Part shown: positions 54,064 through 61,635 of the stretch, piece after piece | How the letters are laid out: the number at the start of each line of letters is the position of its first letter | How positions within the stretch are numbered: position 1 is the first letter of the stretch | Origin: Paenibacillus illinoisensis NBRC 15959 | GTDB lineage: Bacteria; Bacillota; Bacilli; Paenibacillales; Paenibacillaceae | Assembly: GCF_004000925.1 (NCBI RefSeq) | Contig: NZ_BIME01000001.1 | Coordinates: 62,001-126,000, forward strand | Length of the DNA: 64,000 nt | Direction of reading: 5' to 3' | Made by a program: the position numbers and the translations under genes | The notes under the pieces: model-generated | The model's input: the letters and a program-made list of their open reading frames with translations, nothing else | Told to the model about the DNA's origin: nothing | The model's database searches: none

Positions 54064-54519
54064 ATGGTTAAGACATTAGATGCAAGAACTTCTCAAGGCT
54101 CTAAAGGGGGTCAGGGCGTTCTCACTCCCAGTTTCACAAACGGCGTTCCGTTATTGTTCGCACAAGTTGGGCTGCAAATAAGTAATCCGGGACCAACCAT
54201 CCGCACACTTTTCTCAGGTATAGTAACGGTAACCGCCAATCAGTTATTTAACAACGGTTCTCTTGCCATTGAGGTATATCGTGGTCTGGGAGCTTCGCAG
54301 CAGCTGGTGTATCGTGCAGAAAAGACTGTCCTCGGCAACCCTTTCTTTAGCCCGTGTGTGCTCAGTTTTACGGGCTCCGATTATAACGTAACTGCACCGG
54401 GAAATGGTCAACTCGTTTATTCTGTCTATGCGACATTCTCCTATGGTCCGGATACCGGCGTAAGCAATGTCCGACTCGGACCCGAAAGTTTCAACGCAAC
54501 TGTGTATTCCGATGACTAA
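54064..54519 (+). CDS. Tandem beta-rich paralogue 2, unknown function
   Basis: A 151-residue protein, clear duplicate of the preceding one: it starts MVKTLDARTSQGSKGG, has the shared NPGP-IRT block and GSDYNVTAPGNGQLVYSVYATF, and ends LGPESFNATVYSDD. AAAGGAGG lies 8 nt upstream. It follows by 47 bp and ends at a terminator, so the pair is one transcription unit. Divergence is highest in the middle, as expected for exposed loops. Function unknown; spore coat or exosporium is a guess from promoter and composition. Confidence 0.75.
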   Translation: MVKTLDARTSQGSKGGQGVLTPSFTNGVPLLFAQVGLQISNPGPTIRTLFSGIVTVTANQLFNNGSLAIEVYRGLGASQQLVYRAEKTVLGNPFFSPCVLSFTGSDYNVTAPGNGQLVYSVYATFSYGPDTGVSNVRLGPESFNATVYSDD

Positions 54520-54576
54520 GTCGATGATTCGGACAAAAAAGCGCTATCATGTCTCGTACGTATAGACTAATAATAA

Positions 54577-54642
54577 GGATGCTTGATCCAAATCCAGTGC
54601 TCTCCGATGGTCAGAGCTGGCGGGATCAGGCATCTTTATTCT
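54577..54642 (+). terminator. Terminator of the tandem paralogue pair
   Basis: GATGCTTGATCC and GGATCAGGCATC pair, enclosing a second stem GCTCT/AGAGC, followed by TTTATT. Confidence 0.75.
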
Positions 54643-54652
54643 TGTTTCTTAT

Positions 54653-55069
54653 TCAATTTTGCTTGTTAATGACAATGGATAGACTATAGTTCGCATGTTC
54701 GTTTAAACGAACAAGGAATTGATCCAACACTTCATTGGATGGAAATCTGGCCTCCAGAATGTAGCATCCGTTTCCGCTCACTTTATAGTTATTTAGTACA
54801 AAATCATTTTCAGTTTTAACAAAAGACAGAAACGACTGATGATGTGGATTCGTCAGTTTGATCGTGATAAACGCATGGATTAAACAGTTTAGTTTAACTT
54901 GATTTACTTGGACGGTGTATTTTTCAATAACTCCGTTTTCCTCAAGCTTCAACACTCTCGAAGCAGCTGCTTGTCCAGTGAGATGAACTTTCTCCCCCAA
55001 CTTTTTCATCGTAATGCGACTGTTCGCGGACAGCTCTTTAATAATTAATTCATCTATGTGATCGAGCAC
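54653..55069 (-). CDS. Lrp/AsnC-family transcriptional regulator
   Basis: A 138-residue regulator with an N-terminal helix-turn-helix (LIIKELSANSRITMKKLGEKVHLTG) and a C-terminal RAM ligand domain (HAFITIKLTNPHHQSFLSFV). The recognition helix has QAAASRVLKLEENGVI. It is divergent from the metallo-beta-lactamase-fold gene and may regulate it. Start GTG at 55069. Confidence 0.87.
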   Translation of the reverse strand: MLDHIDELIIKELSANSRITMKKLGEKVHLTGQAAASRVLKLEENGVIEKYTVQVNQVKLNCLIHAFITIKLTNPHHQSFLSFVKTENDFVLNNYKVSGNGCYILEARFPSNEVLDQFLVRLNEHANYSLSIVINKQN

Positions 55070-55284
55070 TCGTTATCCTACCCCTTTTAATTTTAGTATC
55101 ATCACCAATGAAAACCCAATTCATGAGATAAGTAAAGCTTACTCTATTCTACATACAAACCCATCATGAAAAGAAATACTTTCATTATTCAAGTAAATGA
55201 GAAGAAAGACTTGATTCTATGCATGTACGCAGAAATCCGGAGCGTGTAAGCTATTTATATATTCATGATCAAAGGAGAATTACA

Positions 55285-56046
55285 ATGAAAATAACTCAAA
55301 TCCGAAATGCTACGATTATCGTTGAATATGCAGGACAACACTTTTTAATTGATCCATTCCTGGCTGACAAGGGTGTGTATCCTCCATTCCCAAATTCTGC
55401 GAGGCAGGATCAGAAGAATCCATTGGTCGACCTTCCGACAACTATTGAAAATATAGTCCGTGGTATCGACGCGGTGATCGTTACCCATCTTCATTTGGAC
55501 CACTTTGATGATGCCGCAAAAGAAGCGCTGCCCAAAGACATCAAAATGTTTGTACAGAACGAAGCTGATGCGTCTGAAGTTAAAAATGCTGGCTTTAACA
55601 ACGTAGAGATTCTTCATGAAAATTCAGTATTTCAGGGCATTCAACTCTTTAAAACAAAAGGGGAGCATGGGAGAGGAGAAGTCTTGAAGCTGGCTGGCGA
55701 AGTATGTGGTGTAGTCTTTAAACACACTAGTGAGCAGACTTTATATGTAGCAGGGGACACCGTTTGGGTCGAATCTGTTCAAGAAGTGATCCATACTCAC
55801 AAACCTGAAGTTCTTGTTGTTAATGGAGGAGATAATCAGTTTCTGGAGGGTGGTTCCTTGGTTATGGGCATAGACGATATCTATAAAGTATACCAAGCTG
55901 CACCAGACGCGAAAATCATTGTAGTCCACATGGAAGCAGTTAACCATTGGGGTCTTTCCAGAGAAGACTTAAGAAGCTTTTTGAAGGATAAAGGAATCAC
56001 CAGTCACATTGCTGTTCCTGAGGATGGAGAATCCTACGTATTATAA
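55285..56046 (+). CDS. Metallo-beta-lactamase-fold hydrolase, UlaG-like
   Basis: A 253-residue hydrolase. The metal-binding motif THLHLDHFD, further His in KGEHGRGEV, Asp in YVAGDTVW and the distal VHMEAVNHW give the usual two-metal site. The overall build follows the YtkL/UlaG-like MBL group. Substrate unknown. The ATG at 55285 follows AAAGGAGAATTACA; a longer in-frame form from 55219 is unlikely. Divergent from the Lrp regulator. Confidence 0.82.
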   Translation: MKITQIRNATIIVEYAGQHFLIDPFLADKGVYPPFPNSARQDQKNPLVDLPTTIENIVRGIDAVIVTHLHLDHFDDAAKEALPKDIKMFVQNEADASEVKNAGFNNVEILHENSVFQGIQLFKTKGEHGRGEVLKLAGEVCGVVFKHTSEQTLYVAGDTVWVESVQEVIHTHKPEVLVVNGGDNQFLEGGSLVMGIDDIYKVYQAAPDAKIIVVHMEAVNHWGLSREDLRSFLKDKGITSHIAVPEDGESYVL

Positions 56047-56063
56047 TTCAGCTATAAAAAAAT

Positions 56064-56101
56064 AACACTCCTCCGTCACTTCGTGACGGTCAGGAGTGTT
56101 C
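56064..56101. terminator. Bidirectional terminator between MBL and siderophore-binding genes
   Basis: AACACTCCT/AGGAGTGTT encloses GTCAC/GTGAC around a 3-nt loop, flanked by an A-run on the left and TTCTTC on the right. Confidence 0.82.
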
Positions 56102-56110
56102 TTCTACTGC

Positions 56111-57124
56111 TTACTTCACAGAAAGCAAGCTGTCCGTAATAAATTTCAATTGTCCTTCCAAAGTGATAGGGTCGTTATATGTGTCCGAAGTGTTATCCAG
56201 CTGGAAGACATGTCCTTCTTTAACAGCAGGCAGATTCTCCCACAATGTATTACTGTATACGACTTCGGCATCACTTGTATCGCCCGACCACGGGCTTGTA
56301 AAGATGATGTCACCTGCATATTCCGGCAGCACCTCCATGGAGATCGAAGCAAAGCCTGTTCCGCTGTCAATCGCTTCTGCCTGAGCCTTGGTAGGGGCCT
56401 TCAAGCCAAATTCACCATAGAGGATTTCACCGCCACGACCATAGTTATGGCCGAATACGTACAATCCCTTCGCGTATGGATTCAGAATGGAGACAGTGCG
56501 GTCACCGACTGCGGCTTCTACTTTGGGTTTCCATTCGCTAATCTGCGCTTCCCAGTTTGTAACCCAGGCTTTCGCTGCATCTTCCCTATTCGTTAGCTTG
56601 CCTAGTTCAAGCATAAGATCTTTATAGTTGAGTTTGCCATATTGGATCTGCACCACAGGGGCAATTTGAGACAATTGATCAAGGCCCTCTGTGCCCGTAT
56701 AAGCAATGATCAGATCCGGCTTGAGGCTTACCAGCTGTTCCGCTGTAGGCTGCTCACCCAGATCAGTTGTTCCTTCACTTATCAATTGATCCTTAATATA
56801 CTTATTGCCCATTGCTCCAGACAGAGCTCCTACCACGGGAACATCCAGTGCTACAAAGTATCCTGTCGTAAACGCCGTCAAATCAATGACACGCTGCGGT
56901 GTTTTGGGTACCTCAACTTCTCCCGCATCCGATTGGTATGTAACTGTCTCCCCTTCGTCAGTTGACGCTGAGTCAGCTGCTGATGCTGAGTCAGTTGTCT
57001 GCTCTGCCATGTTTGCACTTGCATCGGTTGCTGTACTCGTCGTGGCGGTTTGACCGCATGCACTTAGTACCAGCAGCACGGTTAGTGCCAAAATAAGCAA
57101 GATCGAATTAGATCGTCTCAACAA
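56111..57124 (-). CDS. Iron-siderophore ABC transporter binding lipoprotein
   Basis: A 337-residue class III binding protein. The signal peptide ends at LSAC with Cys22, followed by a low-complexity linker rich in Thr, Ser, Asp and Ala (residues 26-60). The FecB-type fold follows (PQRVIDLTAFTTGYFVALDV, LKPDLIIAYTG). The start is TTG at 57124. A Fur box lies 20-40 bp upstream, so it is iron-repressed. No permease or ATPase gene is adjacent, so it is an orphan binding protein that shares a transporter encoded elsewhere. Siderophore unknown. Confidence 0.9.
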   Translation of the reverse strand: MLRRSNSILLILALTVLLVLSACGQTATTSTATDASANMAEQTTDSASAADSASTDEGETVTYQSDAGEVEVPKTPQRVIDLTAFTTGYFVALDVPVVGALSGAMGNKYIKDQLISEGTTDLGEQPTAEQLVSLKPDLIIAYTGTEGLDQLSQIAPVVQIQYGKLNYKDLMLELGKLTNREDAAKAWVTNWEAQISEWKPKVEAAVGDRTVSILNPYAKGLYVFGHNYGRGGEILYGEFGLKAPTKAQAEAIDSGTGFASISMEVLPEYAGDIIFTSPWSGDTSDAEVVYSNTLWENLPAVKEGHVFQLDNTSDTYNDPITLEGQLKFITDSLLSVK

Positions 57125-57145
57125 TGTAAACCCACCCTTTTTAAT

Positions 57146-57166
57146 TGATATTGATAATCGTTATCA
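57146..57166. promoter_or_regulatory. Fur box
   Basis: TGATATTGATAATCGTTATCA contains the 7-1-7 core TGATAAT-C-GTTATCA, one mismatch from the Bacillus Fur consensus in each half at most. It stands directly upstream of the siderophore-binding gene. Confidence 0.85.
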
Positions 57167-57269
57167 CTTTATCATGATGCAGTCTATTTGACAAGCTAAT
57201 TCTGGTTCTCTTTTTAAAATGTGTTAAATTGAATGTTTAACCCCGCAGACAGACTTCCATTCCAAGGAT

Positions 57270-57297
57270 CAAAAAAAGCCGCCATGGGCGACTTTTA
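57270..57297 (-). terminator. Terminator of the lipoprotein gene
   Basis: On the minus strand AAAGTCGCC and GGCGGCTTT with a 3-nt loop are followed by further T's. Confidence 0.75.
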
Positions 57298-57352
57298 AGA
57301 CAGATTGTTTAGTGTTCGGAGAACTTTATAGCCTCGCAATCCTTATCCAGTA

Positions 57353-57865
57353 TTAGCTCTCTTTCAAGGTAACATGATCAACTACCATCCAATTGTTATC
57401 CCTATATTGCAGCGTTATTTTTACAGCGATGGAACCCTCATTCGAACGATATTTACTGACTACAAGTGTGGCCTCATTCTGCTCGTCCGCCAGCTCAACC
57501 TTTTCGATCCGCAGTAAAATTCCTCGGAGATTGCTTTCATTACCTTCATATAAACCTTGCTTAAGCAATTGTTCATAAGTTAGGTTATAAACGTCCACCT
57601 TATATTTCGTTCGTAAGAACTTCATTATATGTTGTCCATCAGAATCACTTAATGCAGGTGTCCGATCATAGTCTATTGATATATACTCCATCGATCGATT
57701 AAGAGCTGAATCTGTTGATATGACCTCTTCCAATGCTGCAAGATATAGTCCGCTTAGACTGTTATCAGCCTCTGTATTCGTAAACGTGCTTGCACAAGAT
57801 GTAGTCAGACTAACCAGTGACAAAAGATACATGAAGTACAACAACTTCCTTGGGATGACCCTCAC
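57353..57865 (-). CDS. Hypothetical lipoprotein
   Basis: A 170-residue protein of no recognised family. The N-terminus (RVIPRKLLYFMYLLSLVSL) and lipobox TTSC (Cys24) mark it as a lipoprotein. The C-terminal ITLQYRDNNWMVVDHVTLKES end resembles NTF2-like secreted domains. The start is awkward: the GTG at 57865 overlaps the GGAGG site, yet only this form supplies the basic residues a signal peptide needs. It follows barstar on the same strand beyond a terminator. Confidence 0.65.
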   Translation of the reverse strand: MRVIPRKLLYFMYLLSLVSLTTSCASTFTNTEADNSLSGLYLAALEEVISTDSALNRSMEYISIDYDRTPALSDSDGQHIMKFLRTKYKVDVYNLTYEQLLKQGLYEGNESNLRGILLRIEKVELADEQNEATLVVSKYRSNEGSIAVKITLQYRDNNWMVVDHVTLKES

Positions 57866-57920
57866 CTCCTATGGATTCCTAAACTCATTAACGGAAGTCT
57901 CATGAAACATGTTGCACAAT

Positions 57921-57947
57921 AAAAAAAGCAGTCCTCAGCGGACTGCC
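57921..57947 (-). terminator. Terminator of the barnase-barstar operon
   Basis: On the minus strand GCAGTCC and GGACTGC with a 5-nt loop are followed by seven T, just past the barstar stop. Confidence 0.85.
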
Positions 57948-57957
57948 CGTTCGATTT

Positions 57958-58233
57958 TTACATTTTCAGATCCAATTGAAACTGATCCAGCTCTTCTTCT
58001 GCGTCACGCATTAACTCCACTAGCTGATCAGCGTATTCTCCAAGCACAGCCCTGCTGGCCTCAAAATTAACCCATTGAATGGTTAGTGGAATTGAAATGA
58101 AGCCTGTAATGACATCCCATAACGCATCAAGATTCCGCCCGTAAGAGTCATCTAATCCCAGCTTCGCCTGAAGAATATCATGCAGCTCTTCTTTTCCATG
58201 AATATCATTTCCATCAATGATTACTGTCTTCAT
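57958..58233 (-). CDS. Barstar-family ribonuclease inhibitor
   Basis: A 91-residue cytoplasmic protein. SYGRNLDALWDVITG carries the two aspartates (Asp36 and Asp40 here) that correspond to barstar Asp35 and Asp39, which plug the barnase active site. It is encoded 16 bp downstream of the barnase gene, so immunity is made with the toxin. The acidic C-terminal helix (RDAEEELDQF) is also family-like. Confidence 0.92.
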   Translation of the reverse strand: MKTVIIDGNDIHGKEELHDILQAKLGLDDSYGRNLDALWDVITGFISIPLTIQWVNFEASRAVLGEYADQLVELMRDAEEELDQFQLDLKM

Positions 58234-58249
58234 ACCATCCTACCTTTGG

Positions 58250-58687
58250 TCATTTGATTTGTTCAAACGTGCGATAATGATCGGTTGTCTTGTATATTAA
58301 GCCATCACTGGAATAGAGAATTCGGTCACTTCCCCGGGTCCCCCCGGAATAATTGATATCTGCCTCGTACCACGTTCTTCCCTTTTTCTTGGGTAACAAG
58401 CCTTCCCGATTCTGAAATATATCACCGCCGATACTTTTGCCTGGGGCCACATCTTGCAGGTTTCCTTCACTTGGTTCCCAGCCTAAAGCTCTGGCCTCCT
58501 TCTTGGTAATATAATTATCCGGAAGTTCCTGATGCTCGGCAAGATAATTGGCAACTTCGTCAAATTGGTTCAAGACAGCATGAGTCTGGGTCGAATCATC
58601 TACAGATAGCGATTCTAGTGAACAACCTGCGAACAGCATCGTCGCAAGTATAATGAGTACAGCACCTAGCCATTTTTTAATATACAC
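58250..58687 (-). CDS. Barnase-type ribonuclease with lipoprotein signal
   Basis: A 145-residue guanyl-specific ribonuclease. Catalytic residues correspond to barnase Glu73, Arg87 and His102 (here Glu108 in TWYEADINY, Arg122 in GSDRILYSS, His137 in TTDHYRTF), all present. The LPDNYITKKEARALGW and GNLQDVAPGKSIGGDIF blocks are nearly those of B. amyloliquefaciens. Unlike classical barnase, the signal peptide ends at LFAGCS, a lipobox with Cys22, so the enzyme may be membrane-anchored. GTG start with AAGGAGA. Barstar follows in the same operon. Confidence 0.93.
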   Translation of the reverse strand: MYIKKWLGAVLIILATMLFAGCSLESLSVDDSTQTHAVLNQFDEVANYLAEHQELPDNYITKKEARALGWEPSEGNLQDVAPGKSIGGDIFQNREGLLPKKKGRTWYEADINYSGGTRGSDRILYSSDGLIYKTTDHYRTFEQIK

Positions 58688-58816
58688 TGCTTATAATCTC
58701 CTTTTAATCTTCTTAACTCAAAAAAGTATATATCAATCTGCACACAGTTCCAAGTATAGCTAAAAGTTAAAAGTATTGATGTACATTTCAAAATGAAGTA
58801 CTATCAATTTAATATG

Positions 58817-58889
58817 GTCATATGTAACTGGCGAACACGGTGAACCGTGAGGGAGCATATGATGTCTAATCAAGCCGTACGCCTGGGCA
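58817..58889 (+). ncRNA. ZTP riboswitch (pfl motif)
   Basis: The sequence shows the conserved ZTP aptamer blocks: AACTGGCG (about 58825-58832), a short hairpin ACGG-TGA-CCGT, GAGGGAG, the closing helix CATATG/CATATG (58819-58824 with 58856-58861), and the downstream GCCG-ACGCCTGGGC block (58874-58889) that forms the pseudoknot. ZTP/ZMP accumulates when 10-formyl-tetrahydrofolate is short, and the switch turns on one-carbon genes. The following gene is folD, a classical target. Confidence 0.93.
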
Positions 58890-58926
58890 GAGGTAAGGAA
58901 GTTTTATTTCCTTGCCTCTTTTTATT
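58890..58926 (+). terminator. Expression-platform terminator of the ZTP riboswitch
   Basis: AGAGGTAAGGAA and TTCCTTGCCTCT pair over 12 bp (one G-T) and are followed by TTTTATTT. The stem starts directly after the aptamer pseudoknot, giving an ON switch with ligand. Confidence 0.88.
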
Positions 58927-58940
58927 TGGAAAGGGCGATG

Positions 58941-59801
58941 ATGAGCATGAGTACAGAGAAGCTAATGTTGAATGGACAAACGGTAGCGGACTTCATGAAG
59001 GAAGAGATGACTTCGAAGGTTGCCATCCTGAAGGAGCAAGGAATCACGCCTTGTCTAGCTACTATTTTGGTTGGTGATGACCCCTCTTCGGAAACGTATG
59101 TACGAATGAAAGGCAATGCATGTGCCCGAATAGGGGTACATTCCATTAAAGTGGTTTTGCCTGCAGAGACGACAACGGAACAATTAATTCAGGAAATAAC
59201 CAATTTAAATGAAGATGTATCCGTACATGGCATTCTGTTGCAGCACCCGGTACCGCATCATATCGATGAAAGAGCAGCTTTTGATGCAATTAGCATAGAG
59301 AAAGACGTAGATGGAGTTACCACCCTAGGATTTGCGTTAAATGCTTTTGGAGTCGCCGCATTCCCTTCCTGCACACCACAAGCGATTATCCGTATTCTGG
59401 ATTTCTATAACGTTCCAATCGAAGGCAAGCATGCTGTGGTCATAGGAAGAAGTCCAATTCTGGGTAAGCCCGTTTCAGCCATGCTGCTTAACCGAAATGC
59501 AACGGTAACTACCTGTCACTCCAAAACCGTCAATCTGGAAGAAATCGTGAAATCGGGAGATATCGTGATTGCTGCCGTGGGCAAACCCTGTTTTGTAAAA
59601 GGAAGCTGGATTAAACCTGGTGCAGTTGTCATTGATGCAGGTTACAATAAAGGCAATATCGGTGATGTGGACTATTCATCCTGCTTGACTCCGTCATCTG
59701 CCATTACACCCGTCCCGGGTGGAGTGGGTCCCGTAACCATCGCTACGCTGATCGAACACACCATCAAATCAGCCTGCATGCAATCCAAAAAAACATCATA
59801 A
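58941..59801 (+). CDS. folD: FolD, methylenetetrahydrofolate dehydrogenase/cyclohydrolase
   Basis: A 286-residue bifunctional enzyme that converts 5,10-methylene-THF to 10-formyl-THF with NADP. Active-site residues lie in the YVRMKGNACARIG region (Tyr and the Lys of the family motif), GILLQHPVPHHID, and the cofactor motif GRSPILGKPVSAMLL; PGGVGPVTIATLIEHT ends it. Relatives usually read QLPLP where this one has QHPVP, a notable change. Start chosen at 58941, 5 nt after AAAGGG; ATGs at 58938 and 58947 are alternatives. Controlled by the ZTP riboswitch. Confidence 0.92.
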   Translation: MSMSTEKLMLNGQTVADFMKEEMTSKVAILKEQGITPCLATILVGDDPSSETYVRMKGNACARIGVHSIKVVLPAETTTEQLIQEITNLNEDVSVHGILLQHPVPHHIDERAAFDAISIEKDVDGVTTLGFALNAFGVAAFPSCTPQAIIRILDFYNVPIEGKHAVVIGRSPILGKPVSAMLLNRNATVTTCHSKTVNLEEIVKSGDIVIAAVGKPCFVKGSWIKPGAVVIDAGYNKGNIGDVDYSSCLTPSSAITPVPGGVGPVTIATLIEHTIKSACMQSKKTS

Positions 59802-59809
59802 TATGTACG

Positions 59810-59856
59810 AAAGCACGCAAAGCTCACTTTTTTCATGAGGGCTTTGCGTGCTTCTT
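59810..59856. terminator. Terminator of folD
   Basis: AAGCACGCAAAGC and GCTTTGCGTGCTT form a perfect 13-bp stem with a 17-nt loop, followed by CTTTCT. Confidence 0.8.
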
Positions 59857-59944
59857 TCTGTAAAGACATAAGGGGTAATGTGCATTGAAAGTGCGTACGT
59901 CTGCTAATTCAATTTTCGTTACTTCTTATCTGTTCAGGTTCTTT

Positions 59945-60568
59945 TTATTTTTTGGCATATTGTAAAATGGCCGTCGCCGCACGAATACGAAGTTCTTCAT
60001 CTTCGCTCTGTAATGCATTCTTAAGTACACCTAGAGCTTCCTGTACTGTCCCGTCATCTACGCCAAACGAATGTTGAACTGCCGTTTCCGTTTCGGGAGT
60101 TCTTGTAAGCCACGGATCCAATTGAGCCTGTGAAAGTGGATACTCGAATGTTGAAATGATGGAAGCATTCGAAATCAGAGCAAGCACTTTATCGTTTATC
60201 TCTGTCAGTGGAATTCGCCCCAACCACGTTACGCCTCGCCGATGACATATCGAACCTTCTCTAATGCTAACGGAGTCATCGTAAAAATAGTCACCCACAT
60301 CTCCAACATATACCCACTCATCGTCATGAATTAAGACATGATCTCCATCCTGTATGATGTTTATAAACGTCTGTAGGGTACCTATTACTCCGCTCAGTTC
60401 CGATTCAGGTATTACATAATGCTGCCTGATTTGCTCTTTCCATTCTTCAACCGGTAGTTGTTCCAAATCCCCTGTAGCTGGCCAATCTATCCCGATAAAG
60501 TTATCTTCTAGGAAGGCTGCAGTTCGATCAGTTCCGTGTATGGTGGATTGGATGTGAAAAAGGTTCAT
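59945..60568 (-). CDS. Hypothetical protein with restriction-type reader-like N-terminal region
   Basis: A 207-residue protein I cannot name. The middle part (DGDHVLIHDDEWVYVGDVGD, YFYDDSV, CHRRGVTWLGRIPLTEIN) resembles PUA/EVE-like or restriction-system recognition domains that bind DNA bases or nucleotides. The C-terminal helix pair (SEDEELRIRAATAILQYAKK) looks like a HEAT-type repeat. GGAGGAC precedes the ATG. There is no nuclease motif and no defence gene beside it, so a defence role is only an idea. Confidence 0.7.
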   Translation of the reverse strand: MNLFHIQSTIHGTDRTAAFLEDNFIGIDWPATGDLEQLPVEEWKEQIRQHYVIPESELSGVIGTLQTFINIIQDGDHVLIHDDEWVYVGDVGDYFYDDSVSIREGSICHRRGVTWLGRIPLTEINDKVLALISNASIISTFEYPLSQAQLDPWLTRTPETETAVQHSFGVDDGTVQEALGVLKNALQSEDEELRIRAATAILQYAKK

Positions 60569-60669
60569 GCTGCACTTGTCCTCCTCTGATACTATAACCG
60601 TATTTTACATTATAAACGTTTCATTTGGTTTGCCTTCCACTTCAGCAGCTTATTAGAACAATCTAACAA

Positions 60670-61515
60670 TCAAGCTTGAAGGTTATTTTTTCGTTTCCGA
60701 AATGCTGATGGTGTCTCGCCAAAGGCTTCACGGAATTTTCTTGTAAAATGTATACCGCAGTCGAATCCGACATCCGCAGCGATCTCTGCGATTTGCCGGT
60801 TCGTTCCGGCGAGAAGCTGCGCTGCCTTCTCCAACCTGAACTTGTGAACGGTATTTAGAATCGTATCCCCTACCTGCTCCTTAAATAAATGAGAGAGGCG
60901 TGAGGTGGATAAACAGCATCGGTTCGCAAGTTCCGGTATGCTTATCTTCTGCGCAGGATGCATCTGCAGATACCGCATGATCTCCGCAATTCGGGGATCC
61001 ATAGTCACCGGAACATCAGGTGGATATGTATGTTGAATGTGAATCAACGTTTCCTCCAGGGCCAGCTCGGATAATCGGCGATATTGTTCCGAACGGCCTT
61101 CCGAAAATCCGTGACGCACCAATCTTTGAAGAGCATTCTGCAAATCACGCTGTACGTCTTCCGAAACAATCCGCTGGTAGATGAAACGAGCTGACGTTTC
61201 GGGAAGCTTCAACCAAGTACTCCAATTGGGATCGGGTATGAAGTGTACCCATATAAATTCCCAATGATCCTGCTTCGTTCTATAATGGTGCGGAAGCCCT
61301 GGCATAAGAATTGCCACATCCCCCGCTGTGCAGGTTATCGAATTTTTGCCATGCTGTATTTCCCCTTCACCGGAAAGCGTATACATTAATAACCAGTCGA
61401 TGCTCCCTGTTGGTCGATGAATCTCATATCCGTTCAACTCCTTATAATGACCTGCGATCAATATTCCAAAGGGCCTGTGTCCAACTATAGCATAATCCGC
61501 ATGTTTTTCAGCCAT
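60670..61515 (-). CDS. AraC-family transcriptional regulator of the GH35 locus
   Basis: A 281-residue regulator with an N-terminal cupin domain (MYTLSGEGEIQHG, AGDVAILMPGLPHHYRT) and a C-terminal double helix-turn-helix (LANRCCLSTSRLSHLFKEQVG and AADVGFDCGIHFTRKFREAFGETPSAFRKR). It is divergent from the GH35 beta-galactosidase gene 120 bp away and probably activates it on binding a galactoside. The ATG at 61515 has GAGGT at 9 nt; a GTG two codons earlier is possible. Confidence 0.88.
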   Translation of the reverse strand: MAEKHADYAIVGHRPFGILIAGHYKELNGYEIHRPTGSIDWLLMYTLSGEGEIQHGKNSITCTAGDVAILMPGLPHHYRTKQDHWEFIWVHFIPDPNWSTWLKLPETSARFIYQRIVSEDVQRDLQNALQRLVRHGFSEGRSEQYRRLSELALEETLIHIQHTYPPDVPVTMDPRIAEIMRYLQMHPAQKISIPELANRCCLSTSRLSHLFKEQVGDTILNTVHKFRLEKAAQLLAGTNRQIAEIAADVGFDCGIHFTRKFREAFGETPSAFRKRKNNLQA

Positions 61516-61635
61516 TATCACACTACCTCGCTATGATCTATTCCATATAAAATGTAGCTGTATCGATATTTCTTATATTTTTGAACACAGTAGAATTCAT
61601 CGTAAAGAACATATCACAAGGAGGTTGTCCCAGCA

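Noticed and set aside
53556..54071. 171-codon frame overlapping the first tandem paralogue
   Set aside because: It lies out of frame with the clearly duplicated protein and has a low-complexity, non-protein-like composition; the paralogue has the proper GGAGG site.
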